From Apostichopus japonicus (Eukaryota; Echinodermata; Holothuroidea; Aspidochirotida; Stichopodidae): a stretch of DNA of 64,000 nucleotides. The position numbers and the translations under genes were made by a program. The notes under the pieces were generated by a model that worked only from the letters and a program-made list of their open reading frames with translations, did no database searches and was not told the origin of the DNA. Position 1 is the stretch's first letter; the number at the start of each line of letters is the position of its first letter. Location of the stretch: assembly GCF_037975245.1 (NCBI RefSeq), contig NC_092565.1, forward strand, positions 17,589,999 to 17,653,998, given 5' to 3'. This document shows positions 21,711 to 34,799 of the stretch, one piece after another.

Positions 21711-22523
21711 GAAGAAATAATCTTTATTTTGTCCATATATTTAGCGGAACTAAGAACCGAATTGGACGGTAAAACCATATAAGTTAGGGTTATGATTCTA
21801 TGGTGACATAATGCTGTGTCTCATGAAAAGGAAGCAAAGGAAGGAAGAAACAGTGGATCGAACCACATCACTTTCATCATATATCATTAATGTTAGAAGA
21901 TAAGACTTGTTTTCAATCATGCTGCCTGATCCTATATACCTGATAGATTGTCTGATAGAAAGAACCACATTCTCAACGACAAACTTTCTGTTTGAAAAGT
22001 CTACTGAGCTCGCAAATTATATCTATGTTAACATCAATTGAATGAAAATGTAGTACACTTTATACTTTATTTCGCTTTTGTGACAAAACTTTAATGGAAA
22101 CTCATTTTTTTTTTACATTATGCCACATTTCACCCAATTTCATCATAATCATCATCCTTGTATTTTCTAAAAATAACGTCGACGGAGGTTTTCTACAAAA
22201 GTATTGGGAAATTAAAAACAGACCGATAGCCTTTGTTGACAGAAGTCTCAAACCAGCGAAAAGATGTAAAACAGAATTACTAAAATGCCTATAGACTAAC
22301 AATGATAATCCAATGTTTGATATGATAATATAAAAAAAACAGATCACCAATGCGCTGAAATTTGTAGCTATTTATAATGTAACAAACAAGAAACAACAAT
22401 GACAAAATTTGAGAAAGCGCTTACAATCAGTGTACATGTATACAGAAATGTCTATCTATATATTTTGCAAATTATTTTTCTGAACATAACGTGCACTTTC
22501 ATCGGGTAAATGTATTTGGCATC

Positions 22524-22886
22524 CTAAACTATACCATCCATAGCAGGTGCATTCACATTCCGCCAAATTTTCTCACAACAATGAAATCTACGATTTGATC
22601 CATATTTTGCAACTAATTGACGTGGCGGTTTTCCATGCATTTTGATGAATCTAATGTTAACATGACAGTGGTGTCTCTCAGTTGGTTGGCTGTTTTCTCT
22701 CAGTAATTCTTGTAAAGATTCTCTAAGTGAAATTAAAGCATGGACACACCTATACCATGCCACTGCGTCGTTCGTGCAGTTCTGTCCTAGAGTATAACAA
22801 GACCAATATATATTTCCGTGATCTACACTCACATTCATATTTGTCGATATTCTGCCCACAAAAAAATATTTTGAATCTCCTCTCAA
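22524..22886 (-). CDS. Unrecognised 120-codon open frame
   Basis: The minus-strand frame begins MRGDSKYFFVGR and is rich in Cys and His (for example RHHCHVNIRF and RFHCCEKIW). I do not recognise it. The unit 2 counterpart has a stop in the same frame (TGA opposite 51,010) and is split by the 10.3-kb transposon, so there is no sign of selection for the frame. It is listed because it is the longest intact frame of this part of unit 1. I consider it more likely to be a chance or relic frame than a gene. Confidence 0.15.
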   Translation of the reverse strand: MRGDSKYFFVGRISTNMNVSVDHGNIYWSCYTLGQNCTNDAVAWYRCVHALISLRESLQELLRENSQPTERHHCHVNIRFIKMHGKPPRQLVAKYGSNRRFHCCEKIWRNVNAPAMDGIV

Positions 22887-24436
22887 CGAAAGTATTACCG
22901 TATTGCTATTAGATTGGACCCTCTCTTAGGAATGTTCTGTTCCGTAGGTTGTGACTATTTGAGATATTATTCACGAATTAATCGTGTCTGAAATCCCCCA
23001 GCCACTCAACTGTTAAAATTTCAAACTCGTTTGGTCTTTGCACTTTTAATAATAACCCTCGGAAAACCAAAGTAAATATTTTGCAAACCTGCATCTCCGT
23101 TAATTTCTCACGTTTCACCAATTCCCTTTGCGGTTAATCATTTGGTCAATACATCCTTGACAGTCCCAAAGTCCCATGTCCAGGTGATCAAAGATATAAG
23201 GACGTGCCGCTGTTCTCGTGATCGTTTTTTTACCACCCTCCCCCCCCCCCCTCCATCCACCGACCAACTACTCTTGCAAGTGCTAGCAATACATACTATC
23301 ACTTTTTCACTTCAATTTTCAAGTATAAGATAAGACGCGTATAGACTAATATAGAAGTTTGCTCGCAGACAAAGGTGAATGACGATTCGCACCGATTGTG
23401 TACAATTCCTGTGGAGAAGTAACAGTTGACTTGTGGCGTTCACTTCATCAATCATCTCGTGAAACTGTACGTTAAATATACAAAAAATAGTATCTTTGTG
23501 CGTGATCTCTGAAATTCTCCGAAGTCATTTTAAAGACAAAGCTATATAATTATATCACAAAATAAGGATGAAGAAGGTCTCGTAGCGTAGTTTCTGTTCC
23601 TCTATAAAGTTGTAGATATCAGTTGAGTATGTGTAGCTTCTATTTTGGTAAATTGGTATCGAGAGTAAACGATGTTTATAGAATTGAAGCGTGGTAAAAG
23701 TTTGAAGAGGAAAGGACAATTTATTAGGAGAGGACAAAAGTGGTTTATTATAGTTATTAGTATTTGCTTTCTCTTACCAATTAACTTCCTGCACATGACA
23801 AACCCCTAATATTTTTCATAATTCGTGACCTCCATGGAGATTAAAGAAGTTGAGTGTCAATGAACTGGGAGGCATATCCTCACGTACCCCAAAAGACATC
23901 CATTTACACACATGTATGCAATATTACCACACACCAGTGTTTATTGATACTGTCAAAATGTTACGTGAAAGTCTTTGTGAATTTCATTTATGTTTTCTGT
24001 CCGAAACATGGTTGTGGATTGAATAAACACATGCGCATACCATACTAAAAGCAATGTTGTCTAGACGAAGATGATTACGGACACACATGGAAATGTTAGT
24101 CTTATGCACCCTCGCGCTATAATTTTGAACTTTAATTTGAGCATAGCTTGTAATAAGTGGATCTCGATTTTATTTATATATTATTATATTCATTTGTGTT
24201 GTAATGGAGTTTATTCTCTCTTTTGTCATTTATTTTTATTAACTGAAAAGAGATAAAGTGTTTTCTTTGTGTGCATATTGTGTGTGTGTTTCTTTCTCTG
24301 TTTCTGGGAATTAGTACACATGGCAGCGGGAGCGTGGCTCTCTTTGTCTACCGTATATACCATTCATATAAAAAAATGAAACATCAGTTAGCTGCCGCGG
24401 GTGACATCAGATGGTATTAATCACTGTTTATATATT

Positions 24437-26999
24437 GACATGCATGGGGAACGTTTTGACAGAAAGCTGGTTGGTTTTATATGGGAATCGGAATTATAGC
24501 CCGCAGTCTAACTTGAAAATTAATTGGCTTACACACTAAACTGGTCACTTTCTAATGCCGCAGTAGAGCATAGATAGAACTTTTCAATTGGCATGTCCTT
24601 CCCACCATATGAGAAGCTGTTGGATTGGGCTATCATAGCACGTTCAAGTGTTGCCACGATGCCCGTTTAGATGTTGCGCTAGAAGAGCTCAAAGTTTATC
24701 ATGGTGCTCCCCGACCCAACTGTCAGCTCTCGCTGCGAAATCTTGGTTAACCCAAGATTTTCTAAAATGCCTTAAATCACCTCCAAAACCACCTCCAACC
24801 TCCTTGTATGTATATAAGCTATCCATTGTCCGTATGAAAGATATCCAATGTATGTGTGTAAGCTATCCAGTGTCCGTATTTAAGCTATTCATTGTCTGTA
24901 TATAAGCTATCCATTGTCTGTATGTAAGCTCTCCATCATCTGCAAACTTGTGTTGTTTTCCATCTTGAATTACTTAAAAGGATAATCGATTGTTTGACAG
25001 CATAGTTCGTAGTTGCGAGTAAATTGTATAAAGATCGAATTGGATACTTTTTGTAGTAAACAGTTGATTCATCTAAAGTCAATCTAAGGCTATTCGAAGG
25101 TAAACAAAAATCAATGTATAGTTTTGTGTTAGTTAAATAATTGCTACACTTTTTAAATGATACGTTCTTTATATTTATCTTCGAACATAAGCCTACTTCA
25201 ATGGACACACCTAAGTTTGCGAAATTTCTATTATTAAATTTTTTCCCCAAAAGAAATCGAAAAATAAGATAACGTTGGTGAGGGTGGTGTGTGGGGGGGG
25301 GGGGGGGTAGCTGAGTGGAGTATGAATTTGGTTATGGGTTTATGGAAAGTTATAGTTAATCCAAACAGAGTTACCCAACTAGAAAAATGTGTTAAAGGGG
25401 GTTAAAGGGGAGGGTGATATTACTCCGATGTAGTGATGACAAAGCCCGGACGATAGTTAATTCGACTAATTGACGCATTGAACCCTCCACCAACCGTGAA
25501 GGAAATTATTAAAGAATTAGCCATAATTTTGGAGTGTTATAAGTTGCCCACTAATAGCAACCTGAGTATCAAACACTGTTATTTTTCGACTAGGCTTTTC
25601 TTCACGTAGGTCTATTGTATAACAGTCCTCATTTCTGAGTTTATACCAGAATCTTGTTTGAAACTGCCATTGTGTTGTGCCATTTCTATGGTGGTTCTTG
25701 AATGTAGTCTCTTTTTGAGGAATTTTCACTGGTGGGTCAAAGGTCCATGCATTCTCGTGTTACCCCCCACCCCTCTCTCCCCTCATTCCTACCCATTTCG
25801 CACATATAAGCACACAAATCCATGCGCATCTTTATCGTGTGCACTTGTGAAAATATCCTAGGAATTCTGAGCGACGGCCACTTGATATAGAGTGAAGTTT
25901 ACTGCAGTTCAAGTGCTCATGTCGATAGTTTAAAGAGTGAGAAAAAAGGGATATTTTGAACTTAATTTTCTTTAGCGTAATAGCGCCACTACTTGTTTGT
26001 ACACATCATATAAGCATACTTCCACGTACCATAAACGAATTGAGCGCAAAAAGCAAGACCATTAACAATGTTACGAAACTCACAGGCATCAACTCAGGTC
26101 AATCAAATTGTCATGTAAGTCAATTAATCAATCAAACCGGGGCCTTTGTCTGCAATCTGTCAAAAGTGGATTAAGATCGACTCAGAGATATCATTTTGGA
26201 GCTGAAACACAGGGAGAAAACATAAACAAGAATAGGAATACCAAACTAAGGAGTGAAAAAGATCGTAATTTTTTTTTTACGATCATGACACTAACTATCG
26301 TACTGGTATCAGGCTAGTGTCTACAGCCTAAATGCAAATCATCCAGACATCATAACCTCTTTTGAATGTTACTTTGAACGTATTGCCTCTCTTCAGTGGT
26401 CTTTTCACGCACGGCACGAGTTTATATTTTGGTTTCAGTCACAGAAGTATGGTTTAAGTATCGTACCACAATTAGAGTAGTGCAAGTCCGTCTGCAAGGT
26501 TAGCCCTCTGAAAAGAGCCCTATAAAGTGACAAACTGTAATTCTTGTTCGGCATTTCTGATTCATCATCGTTCTTTTTGATGCATGTATGTTGAAGAGGA
26601 GGACGAAATCAACTACTGATGGTCTAAGAATCTGGAAGATTGAAGGTGATTTAAGGCAGTAAGAAAACCTTGGGTTCAACGAGATTCCACAGCGAGAGCT
26701 GACAGTTGGGTCGAGGAGCACTATGCTAAACTAAGAGCTCGTCTAGCTCAAAATCTAAGCAGTCATGGTGGCAAAACTTGCACAAACTATCAGCTATCAC
26801 ATGGTGGGAAGGACATGTTAGTTGAAAACTTTCATCTATGATTAAGTGGCCTTGGAAGAGAACGACTTAGTGTGTAAGTTAATGGAGAAATTAATTGTGG
26901 TGCGACACCTAAAAGATGCAAGTAAGACTTCGGGCTAATTCCCATTCTCATATAATAGCAACCAGCTTTCTGTCAGAACACTCCCTGCATGTCCACGAA
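24437..26999. mobile_element. Foldback element with about 340-bp terminal inverted repeats
   Basis: The left arm (24,437-24,790) and the right arm (26,660-26,999, inverted) share GACATGCAxGG, TTCTGTCAGAAxGC, ACACACTAA, ACATGTCCTTCCCACCAT and CCAACTGTCAGCTCTCGCTG. The loop is about 1.9 kb, with no recognised gene. A second copy sits at the equivalent place in unit 2 (52,735-54,250), where the right arm is partly deleted. No target duplication was identified, so the superfamily is open. Confidence 0.65.
24805..24935 (+). repeat. 22-bp minisatellite (about six copies)
   Basis: Repeats of the form TAAGCTATCCATTGTCTGTA lie inside the foldback loop. Unit 2 has only two copies at 53,115-53,150, so the array expanded or contracted after duplication. 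Confidence 0.75.
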
Positions 27000-28320
27000 A
27001 TTGTATTACTTTGTTATTCTGTTAGTATTGCCAACATTGGCAAGTTGATTCATTAAAAAGTTGCAATCAGGTTCATGATACCAAATGCTCAATTTTGTTC
27101 AGACATTCGTGATGTTTAATGTTCTAATCAATGTAAATCTCATGAAGACGATATGATCAAAAAAGGTTTGTCATGAAGAGTTTTTGTTGTTGTGTTCAGT
27201 TAAATATATTTATCACGACATTTCCACCCTTAAATCGAAGCTTCTCTTTGTTTCACTTGCTACATTCACAGGTAAAATTATGAAAGACTGAACCTAAACA
27301 AAAACATTCTGCATATTAATTTATGTAGATTAACTCTCCGCTACACATCCCTCACCATATCTGATTTTCCAACAACGTTTCAATACTGGTTCCTTATATC
27401 TATGGGTGGTCACATCCCTTACAACTTTATTCCTTGGAAAGTATCAACCATCTAATAAGAGGTAAAATTTCCTTTCGATAACTGATTTTTGATACTGAGA
27501 AGGATTGATATAAAGTCCTGAAACAATCCTACTAATCCAAATGTGGAAATGGCATAGTGTAAAGGAAGAAGCTTGTATTTCTGTGGTAAATTTTATCATT
27601 TTTCTATGGAATTGGAAACATGTTTTTATGAAAGAAAATATTGATAGTTCTTGTTGCGTGAGATGGGTATTAGGTCTATTTCTCCGTAGATAAAAGCATA
27701 AAAGAGACATGGGATATGAATAGACAAATTAGCCTAGGAGTACTGTATTTGGATATTTGGCATATATGGTGATATCATATAGCTCTGTTTATATGAACTT
27801 CGTATATTAAAGATGAATACTTGCAAGATGGTAGTAAAAACTTGTTGAACTTTGAATGTAATAGATCATGATTAGATATCCTAGCATATTTGGAGCAGTT
27901 TCGGTAATATTACCATGTGAATACATTATTGTAGCTACTTTCAGATAACCACCTTGCGATATTTGAGTAGTTGATATAGCACAAATTATTTGAATACAAT
28001 CTAAGTTATTTGCTGCACCATATGCATAGTTAGGTAAACAACAAACTACACTAACGGCTTCTACCAGCAATAACTACATCATTGTCTTTCATTTCACTTT
28101 TTACAAATTTGTAGTTGAGGTTCGTGAAATACAATGCATGATTAACTGTTACTTTGTAGGTTTACGGGACTGGATATAAAGTTGTCCTGAACTTCAAATG
28201 ATGCGCAAAATCACCAAACCGCATTCCGCATATGTTATAAAACACACTCCACGTTTTCGCATGAGCCACAGCTGTAAATGAATTGAAAAAGAAAAAACAT
28301 TCTGTAACTCCCGTTTTTAG
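27000..28320. other. Non-coding upstream part of the LRAT-family cassette in unit 1
   Basis: The stretch has three related copies in the window (27,000-28,320, 54,240-55,580 and 62,215-63,061). Its first part is also an old paralog of 39,107-39,590. No coding frame is supported. Its right end carries CTGTAACTCCCG, which aligns with the coding sequence of the intact LRAT gene just before the transposon insertion site. Confidence 0.5.
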
Positions 28321-28327
28321 TTTGTTA

Positions 28328-29511
28328 GGTCAAATTGCACGTGCCGAGGGAATTGAAAAATGAGTGAAAGTGGGTTCAGGAATGGCAAGTGAAAACTTGG
28401 TTGGTGGTGTATATTGTCTTCTCTCTGAGTGAATGCAATTTTCTATAGATATCTTCAAGATATTTGGCACAAGGCATGACGAAAGTACCACTACTATGCA
28501 GTTTATAAAAATGGTTGCAAATGTCAATGTACTATCTATGTGGGATCCAGAGGCTTCGCCCTTGATGCTTCACATAATGGTGGACTTTAGAGTCTGTTAT
28601 CCAATTGGCCGAAAGTTTCACCATGTAAAATTACATTAACATTGTTCAAAGTATTGGGTATGATTAGCCTAATACTGATTTGTTGAAGTTGTACATAGTT
28701 TACAGCCGACAGAAGAGTTGACAGTTTTTTTCTGTAACACAACCGATCACATTTAAAGAATTGAAAGGCAAAATCGAGTGAATAACGATCAGAAACATTT
28801 TGTTCGATTTCTGTTCCTATACAAATGATGCGTACAATTTGGTGGTATGTATCTTTTTTCGATAGGGTGACTCTATGTCTGCTACTGACGTAGATAAATT
28901 TCAAAAGTTTGGGACAATGGTCTTAGATAAACCATTATGCATATGAAATATAATTTTAGTCATAATGGGAATGAGATATTCCAATTTCCCCTGAAACTTT
29001 GTGAGAGGTATACGTTGTTCTCCAATCTTTTCCCCCCTCTCTCTCTTCTATCTTTTCTAGCTCCACCTCTCTCTATTTCTCTCTCTCTTCTCCTTTTGGG
29101 AGGGTCGATAGCACTACCCCCCCCCCCCCGGCTACGCGTGGGTGGTGGGACAGGTGTCGTTGCTGTTGGAATAATTGGGGTGAAGAAACGTTCGGCTCTT
29201 CGTCAGGTATAATGGTTGGCATGGGTGCTGGATCTCTCATTGTATAATAGAAGGTGGAGTTGGTGGTGTTGCTACTTTTAACGGTTCTAGGACAATGATC
29301 CTATATGGTCCTGACCATGTCATTCTAATTGTAGAAGCGTTTCTGCATCCCCGTTGTCATGCCATTATATATGGTATAGATCTCACAAATAATAAAATAA
29401 AAGTGATAAGAAACGCCTATAAACACGTGGTGTCGTCGAAGTATGGTTAGACTATGTCCAAAGGAAGAGAATGGTGTACACTGTAGGGCAATTTTACCCG
29501 GTGGTAGACGT
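28328..29511 (+). pseudogene. LRAT/glycine-zipper family pseudogene in unit 1
   Basis: The part from 28,328 to about 28,520 aligns with the start of 14,108-14,884 (GGTCAAATTGCACGTGC, then TTGGTTGGTGGTGTAT). The part from about 29,140 to 29,511 aligns with the glycine-zipper and LRAT region (GTTGGTGGTGTTGCTACTTT, CATCCCCGTTGTCATGCCATT, AAAGTGATAAGAAACG). The two parts are separated by an old insertion of about 600 bp that ends in a C run and GGCTACGCG. A TGA near the start, a second TGA in the CTGAGTGAATG segment, several frameshifts and loss of the NC box show it is dead. Part of the segment corresponding to residues 141-156 is deleted here but kept in the unit 2 copy. Confidence 0.85.
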
Positions 29512-29939
29512 TTGTAGTTAACTCCTTTTGTAGCTTTTCACCATTGTAATTATGGTATATAGAACCTGTATCCACATATAATTGTGTGTTTCAATATCGG
29601 GTGCATGGCTTCATGACGTTAGTTTGAACATATTACCTGGCTTTACATTACAACTATACTGCAGTGTTGTAGCATTTTATCGCTTAAAGGTCAAGTGACA
29701 CGTAATAGATTTCCTTCAAACTTGCACCAATTGAGAAGCTACATATCAAAACCCTATACTCCAAATTTGGAGTTCCACGATTGTTTCTTTGCTGTTTTAA
29801 TTAAGTTATTAACCAAGCTAATTCCGTAAGATAATGACGTCACGGGGGGAACCGCCAATGTTACCAAAACTAAGTAGGCCTAATATGCTAAACGAGATCA
29901 AAGCCGTAAACAATACGTCACGGACAGTAAACAAAATAC

Positions 29940-31540
29940 CACATGAGAATGGGTGCACAGCAGTACAAGAAAGTTTCGTGTTCGTCAAACACTGTATACA
30001 GCGATAGCGTAGTACCAGTGCACTCAGCCAGCCTAGCTGCCTAAGTAAAGATTGGCTTGGACCTTCGAGCGAATCTTATGTGTGCAGTACGCACTTCACT
30101 AGTTAAAGTTTCGTTTCCTATCGCCTATCCGCGCAACTTGGCTTTGGATCCCAACAGCTCGCCGTCTACAAGACAATGCCGTTCCTTCTCTATTTGGAGA
30201 AAATATCTTCAAATCTCGAGGAGATATAGAAACAAGTAGACCAGTAGTTGCGAAGCTGGATCGGAAAAGAGTAAGTGTATTTTCTGGCCTAGGCCTACTA
30301 CAAGGACTAACTTAGTATTATTTCTAACGTACAGTAGGCTAATTCTTATAATTTCGTTCAGTTAGTTAGGCCCTAAATTAGGTATGGCCACGATAAAGTT
30401 AGCCGTAGGCTATAGAGCTTACTAAAGCATTTGATCAGTGGTACATCATGAAGAATCCAGTATGACAAGCATCAGATGTTTACATGTCATTTTGCTAAAT
30501 AATGTGCTCCCACCTATCTTCATACTCAGAGTCATGGCTCATATGTTGCACAGTAAATGACATCCTTTTATTTGCCATTTTTGGTAGTAGGGCTGCAATT
30601 TTTGTTACAAGAGGAAACGCTTGTGACAGGTGCACATGCTTTCAAAAAAATCAAACTGCTTTCTTAAATGAACTTTCATAACTTCCTTGTTATTTTCTTT
30701 CCCAATTTTCACTACTTAGATTAATCTAGAAGCTGTTCCCCAGCCAACTGCAGTGAAAATACAAAGGTATGATTCTGCAGAATGTCATCTCCATCTAAAG
30801 GTAGCATGATCTTATACATGTGCTTGTAATTACCGAAAAACAGTTGGGAAATGGGGGAGGGTGGTGACAGGCATTAAAGATTTCAGTAGTCAGTTTTGAA
30901 CGGGATACAAGGAATCTCCACCAGTAAAACATCGAGGCATGTATATGGGGGGCAAGCTACCAGACAAAAAGGAGGCAGCAGTATTACGCCCAAAAGGTCC
31001 CCATAAATAGGCATAAATAGAGTGATGGATGGTGGGGGGGGGGGTGGAAATGTGGTGGAGTGTAAGCTAGGGTAATACAAGGAAGAATGGAAAACTTTCA
31101 TACATCCATAGAGTATTCTATAGCAGAAGTGAGTACAGGGGCCAAAATTTTAGAAACAGTACTTGTTGAAAGCAAAATAGCAATTAAAACTGCACATCGG
31201 GGCAGGCTAACTAAGGGATAACATACATTGAATTTTATCCATCATATCCGCCTGCCTGACGAGAGTGGTTGAGGAGGCTATACCTGATGGCTTCACAGGA
31301 AAATATATAGGCTACATCTATAGTTACTGAGAGAAGGGAGGTTGTAGTTATACTATATGAAACCCAGCTGTTCGTCATTTGCAATGCTCATGGTGTGAGT
31401 GGCCCATATTTTTGCAGCCACATAAAGTAGGAGGATATGCTCTCCTTGAGAAAAGATAAGAGAACCATCTAGGCAGCTGACCCCTGTCCAAGAGCAGCCT
31501 ACTGTATGAGTGTGGTATAATAAGCGTTTATTCTAATTTT
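29940..31540. other. Transposon interior, nothing firm
   Basis: No exon is supported by motif. A G run at 31,033-31,042 is present. Possible 5' non-coding exons of the plus-strand gene may lie here. Confidence 0.3.
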
Positions 31541-31543
31541 CAG

Positions 31544-31790
31544 CGAATGTAACACATTTAGAAGTCCAGTGTTCACTGGTCCCCCTACCACCATTGAAGT
31601 TGCTGACTGGACCAACAGAGACAAGAACACCATCAAAGCAACCAGGGCCATCTCACAGTGGTGATGATGGTCCGTCTGCTGCAGTGGCATCCTCATCGGG
31701 ATACACCGAAAAACTGCCAGGTAGTACGGACTACACTCCATCAGTTCACTCATCTGATGAATCTGAACATGACAAAGATGACGCTTCAAG
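31544..31790 (+). CDS. Probable internal exon of a transposon gene, plus strand
   Basis: The 247-bp stretch is bounded by TTCTAATTTTCAG and GGTAATTTT, a good acceptor and an acceptable donor, and is open throughout in one frame. It encodes NVTHLEVQC, then a Ser/Pro/Asp-rich stretch with HSGDDGPSAAVASSSGY and VHSSDESEHDKDD. Acidic low-complexity exons like this are common before the zinc-binding and catalytic parts of Kolobok transposases (family knowledge). The following exons were not found. It may be the last visible exon of a deleted transposase gene, or an exon of another cargo gene. Confidence 0.4.
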
Positions 31791-31799
31791 GTAATTTTC

Positions 31800-33420
31800 A
31801 AGGTTGATAGTAGATTAGTCTGGCAAATCAATTGGTGCTATCACTTTCTGGAAAGAGGATCATTATTAATTTTGACACCAACACAGTGTGGGGCAGTCTG
31901 GAATGTGTGGTGAGGCCATCAGTCTTTTCTTCAATTAGCGTATATATGCTGTATCTGGTAGAGTTGTCACAGCGGTATGTGAACAAGAAATAAAGGCACA
32001 AACAAGTAGTTGCATTTAACAGGGTATATTATATCTTCACTTGACTGGATATCTGCTACTGAATACAAATGGTGAAAGTTGCATCTTATACACTCTTTTA
32101 CGAGGGATTACAAGGGGATGGGACAGTATGTTACTCTGTCCACATGTTTACTTTACTACATCAGGCACAAGTTCAGGCACAAGTTGTCAGGTAAAACCTG
32201 ACCCATGTATCCACACCAATCGAGGTGTATCAGCTGTCGCCTTAGTTGGGCATCCAAAGACTTGACTGACAACTGTGCATTGTGCCATGACTATTGACCG
32301 AAATGGAGTAATTGGAATGCCTCTATCTAAATGGTATGTTTTTATGAACTATTATTATATTATTCTTCATATCTTTACTATTCTACAGATTACGTATGGT
32401 AACTTTTTGACTGCTTGCACAACTTCTGCAGAAGTGGAACTCTGGGAGAGGAGTGTCCTGTTCCTGTCCGAAAAGAGCCACCACCACTTGCAAGCTCCTA
32501 TGTTCATCCAAACAATGAGGATGCCATAAAACAACACCGAAGCAGATTTCAAAAGCTTTGCTGAAGTGGTTGATGGCCTCCCAATTTCTAATTTTGTTTC
32601 ATTGTAGTGGGGAGCAATCGACTCTGTGAATTGTCTGTTCACATGATGTTTTGGCACAGCTGCAGAGCAGTGTTAATTAACAGGTCACTACCAGCCTTTA
32701 GGGAAGTTGCTAAAGTCTTACATTAAAGTTTTACTTGCATCTGGTTTCCATTGTAACTAAATGATAACATTATATTTAAACAAAAGTTCCAATGACTAGT
32801 ATTCCTCTCTAGAGAGCTTAGACTTCATATCAATTTCATGCTGACTTAATATTTGGTGTTTCAAACATGTTGCCAATTTTTTGTTTTTCGCGAAATGGAT
32901 TGACAGAAATTTGCTGTTTGTTCCCCCCCCCCCCCCACATGTGATAAATTGTGATTTTTTTTTGTTCCATTTATGAACAAGTAACCTTGATATTCCATGG
33001 ATTAATGAACAATTTCAGATTGATTTTCAATACACTTTTATTTAAATGAAAGCCTAAAAGATCCCCTTGACATAGTGGTTTAGGCTACTTTATTCAACCT
33101 GTTCTTCTATTTTAACCAAGTATATTTGAGATTTCAATCATCCAGATTTTGTTGGCAGGCTACTAGAAGTTACAGCTTTTGTTAAAAGAGAGAATACATA
33201 CAAAAATTTAACTTGAGTTTTTATTATTTATTACTGTTATGTACTTCCCAAACTTGAAAATGTAAAATTTCATCCAAGATTGAAGTTAATACCATGAACC
33301 AGAAAAATGTATCCTGGAATTCCAAAATGTTCACCATTCAGCCACAAAACAGACAGGACTGAACCCTGTTTCATTAAACTTTGCAAAAATGATAGTTTGA
33401 CTTGGCATACAAAGTCCACA
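31800..33420. other. Transposon interior without a supported exon
   Basis: Open frames up to 96 codons exist (for example 32,367-32,657 minus) but carry no motif I recognise. There is a C run at about 32,923-32,937. Remains of the transposase would be expected here and are not visible to me. Confidence 0.3.
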
Positions 33421-33497
33421 TTCTCACAGTTTTGGTAATTTAAACCCTTCATACTGTTCAGATGGAAAAGCTGCTCGAATCCTCCTTACTGCACAGG

Positions 33498-34799
33498 CAT
33501 AGGCGTACGAGGCGGGGGGGCAGGGGGCAGACTGACCCCCCCCCCCAAATTTCCAGAGGACAAGAAATTCGGGCAAAAGTCCTGAAAAATTCGGGCAGCC
33601 TAAGAGGAGAAAAAAAATATATATATAAATATGTAGTAGCTTGCCCGAATCTTTTTCATATTTTTGCCTGAAAATTCAGTGGAGAGCGTTCTGTGTTATT
33701 AGTTTTGTGACATTAATATTAATATAGGCCTAATGATTTTCTTTATATAGCATCATGTTGCCCGAATATTTCCGTGTAACACCACCGTAACAGGGAACGC
33801 CGCTCACAATCGTGGTGACAAGCATGCATGGAGATTAGCAGTCTCTGAAGTGAAAAAACCGCAGTAAACATTTTTTTCTAACTAGTCAACTGTATACCTG
33901 GACATTCCAGACATGAGTGTAGGCTCCTATATACAGGGGCGTCGGAGCCGGTGCGGCAGGTCTGGCGAACGCCGGACCAATATTCACGGGAGAAAAAAAT
34001 AGGACTAAGAAAAAAAATGGCAAAAAATAAAGAACAATTTTCAATAATGATGACGGCAAGTAGGCTAAATGTGACTACTCTGGCATGGCAGGGGTCTTGT
34101 TTTCATGCTCGGGAAGTGCCATTTCCTGCAATCTGGGAGGCATTTTTTCAAAATTTTCTCCATTACGCTACGCGTAGATTGACCTACCAAACGTACCCCC
34201 GGTAATTATGATAGAGGCCACACTCTGATCTGCCGTACCAATCAAAAATAGCTTCCGACGCCCCTGATATAAGAAACATTTTCTTTTTCATGGATGGTGG
34301 GGAGGGGGGCCTACAAGCCTTAAATTACAGGTTTATCATATTCTTCGTTATTTTTTATACTTTTTTGTGAGAAAAATTGCAGTCTCAACCGACACAGCGA
34401 CATTTTCCCGCCTACGTGTCGTTGAACAATGTATGTTTTTCTGGGGGTAGCTGAGTACTGTGTTAAAATAATAAATACCGTAACTAAATAGGAGTTAAAA
34501 AATATACTGTCCTAGTTTTCCCCGTCAAAGTGATGTTACCATTTTTTCTTCTTCTAATTTACCAAAATTTTGGGGAAGTTTAAATTTCTAAACATGAGAT
34601 TATAAAATAGAGATTGTTTAGATACAACTTGCAAGCCCTCAGAAGAGCCATTTCCGGCAATCTGAGAGGCATATTTTGCCCAAATTTTTTTGTACGCTAC
34701 GCGCCAACTGATGGTTGCGCTCCGCTTAGATAGTGTCACGGGAAATTTCGAGCACAAAAGTTTCTGCCCCCCAAACCGAAATGGTCCCGTACGCCTATG
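33498..34799. mobile_element. 1.3-kb non-autonomous hAT element inserted in the ballast-gene exon
   Basis: Both ends begin CATAGGCGTACG when read inward, followed by G runs. TGCACAGG is repeated exactly on both sides (33,490-33,497 and 34,800-34,807). Taking out the element and one repeat restores the reading frame across LPSCA-VRRIRAAF. The same terminal word bounds the MITE at 964-1,289. The interior shares the dispersed core of 1,632-1,740 in inverted form at 34,620-34,740. There is no transposase. Confidence 0.9.
33934..34266. mobile_element. 333-bp hAT-like MITE nested in the larger hAT element
   Basis: The left end reads CAGGGGCGTCGGAGC and the right end, inverted, CAGGGGCGTCGGAAGC. 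This is a standard hAT-like terminus. Flanks are CTATATA and ATATAAG, giving at most a 5-bp direct repeat, so the target duplication is imperfect. This is the innermost of the nested layers. Confidence 0.7.

Noticed and set aside
29030-29120. CT-rich tract as a coding or regulatory feature
   Set aside because: It lies inside the old insertion shared by the dead LRAT copies and varies as simple sequence among the three copies.
32367-32657. A minus-strand frame with NRQFTESI considered as a ballast exon
   Set aside because: The similarity to YRQF is only a few residues, and the real exon 3 is elsewhere.
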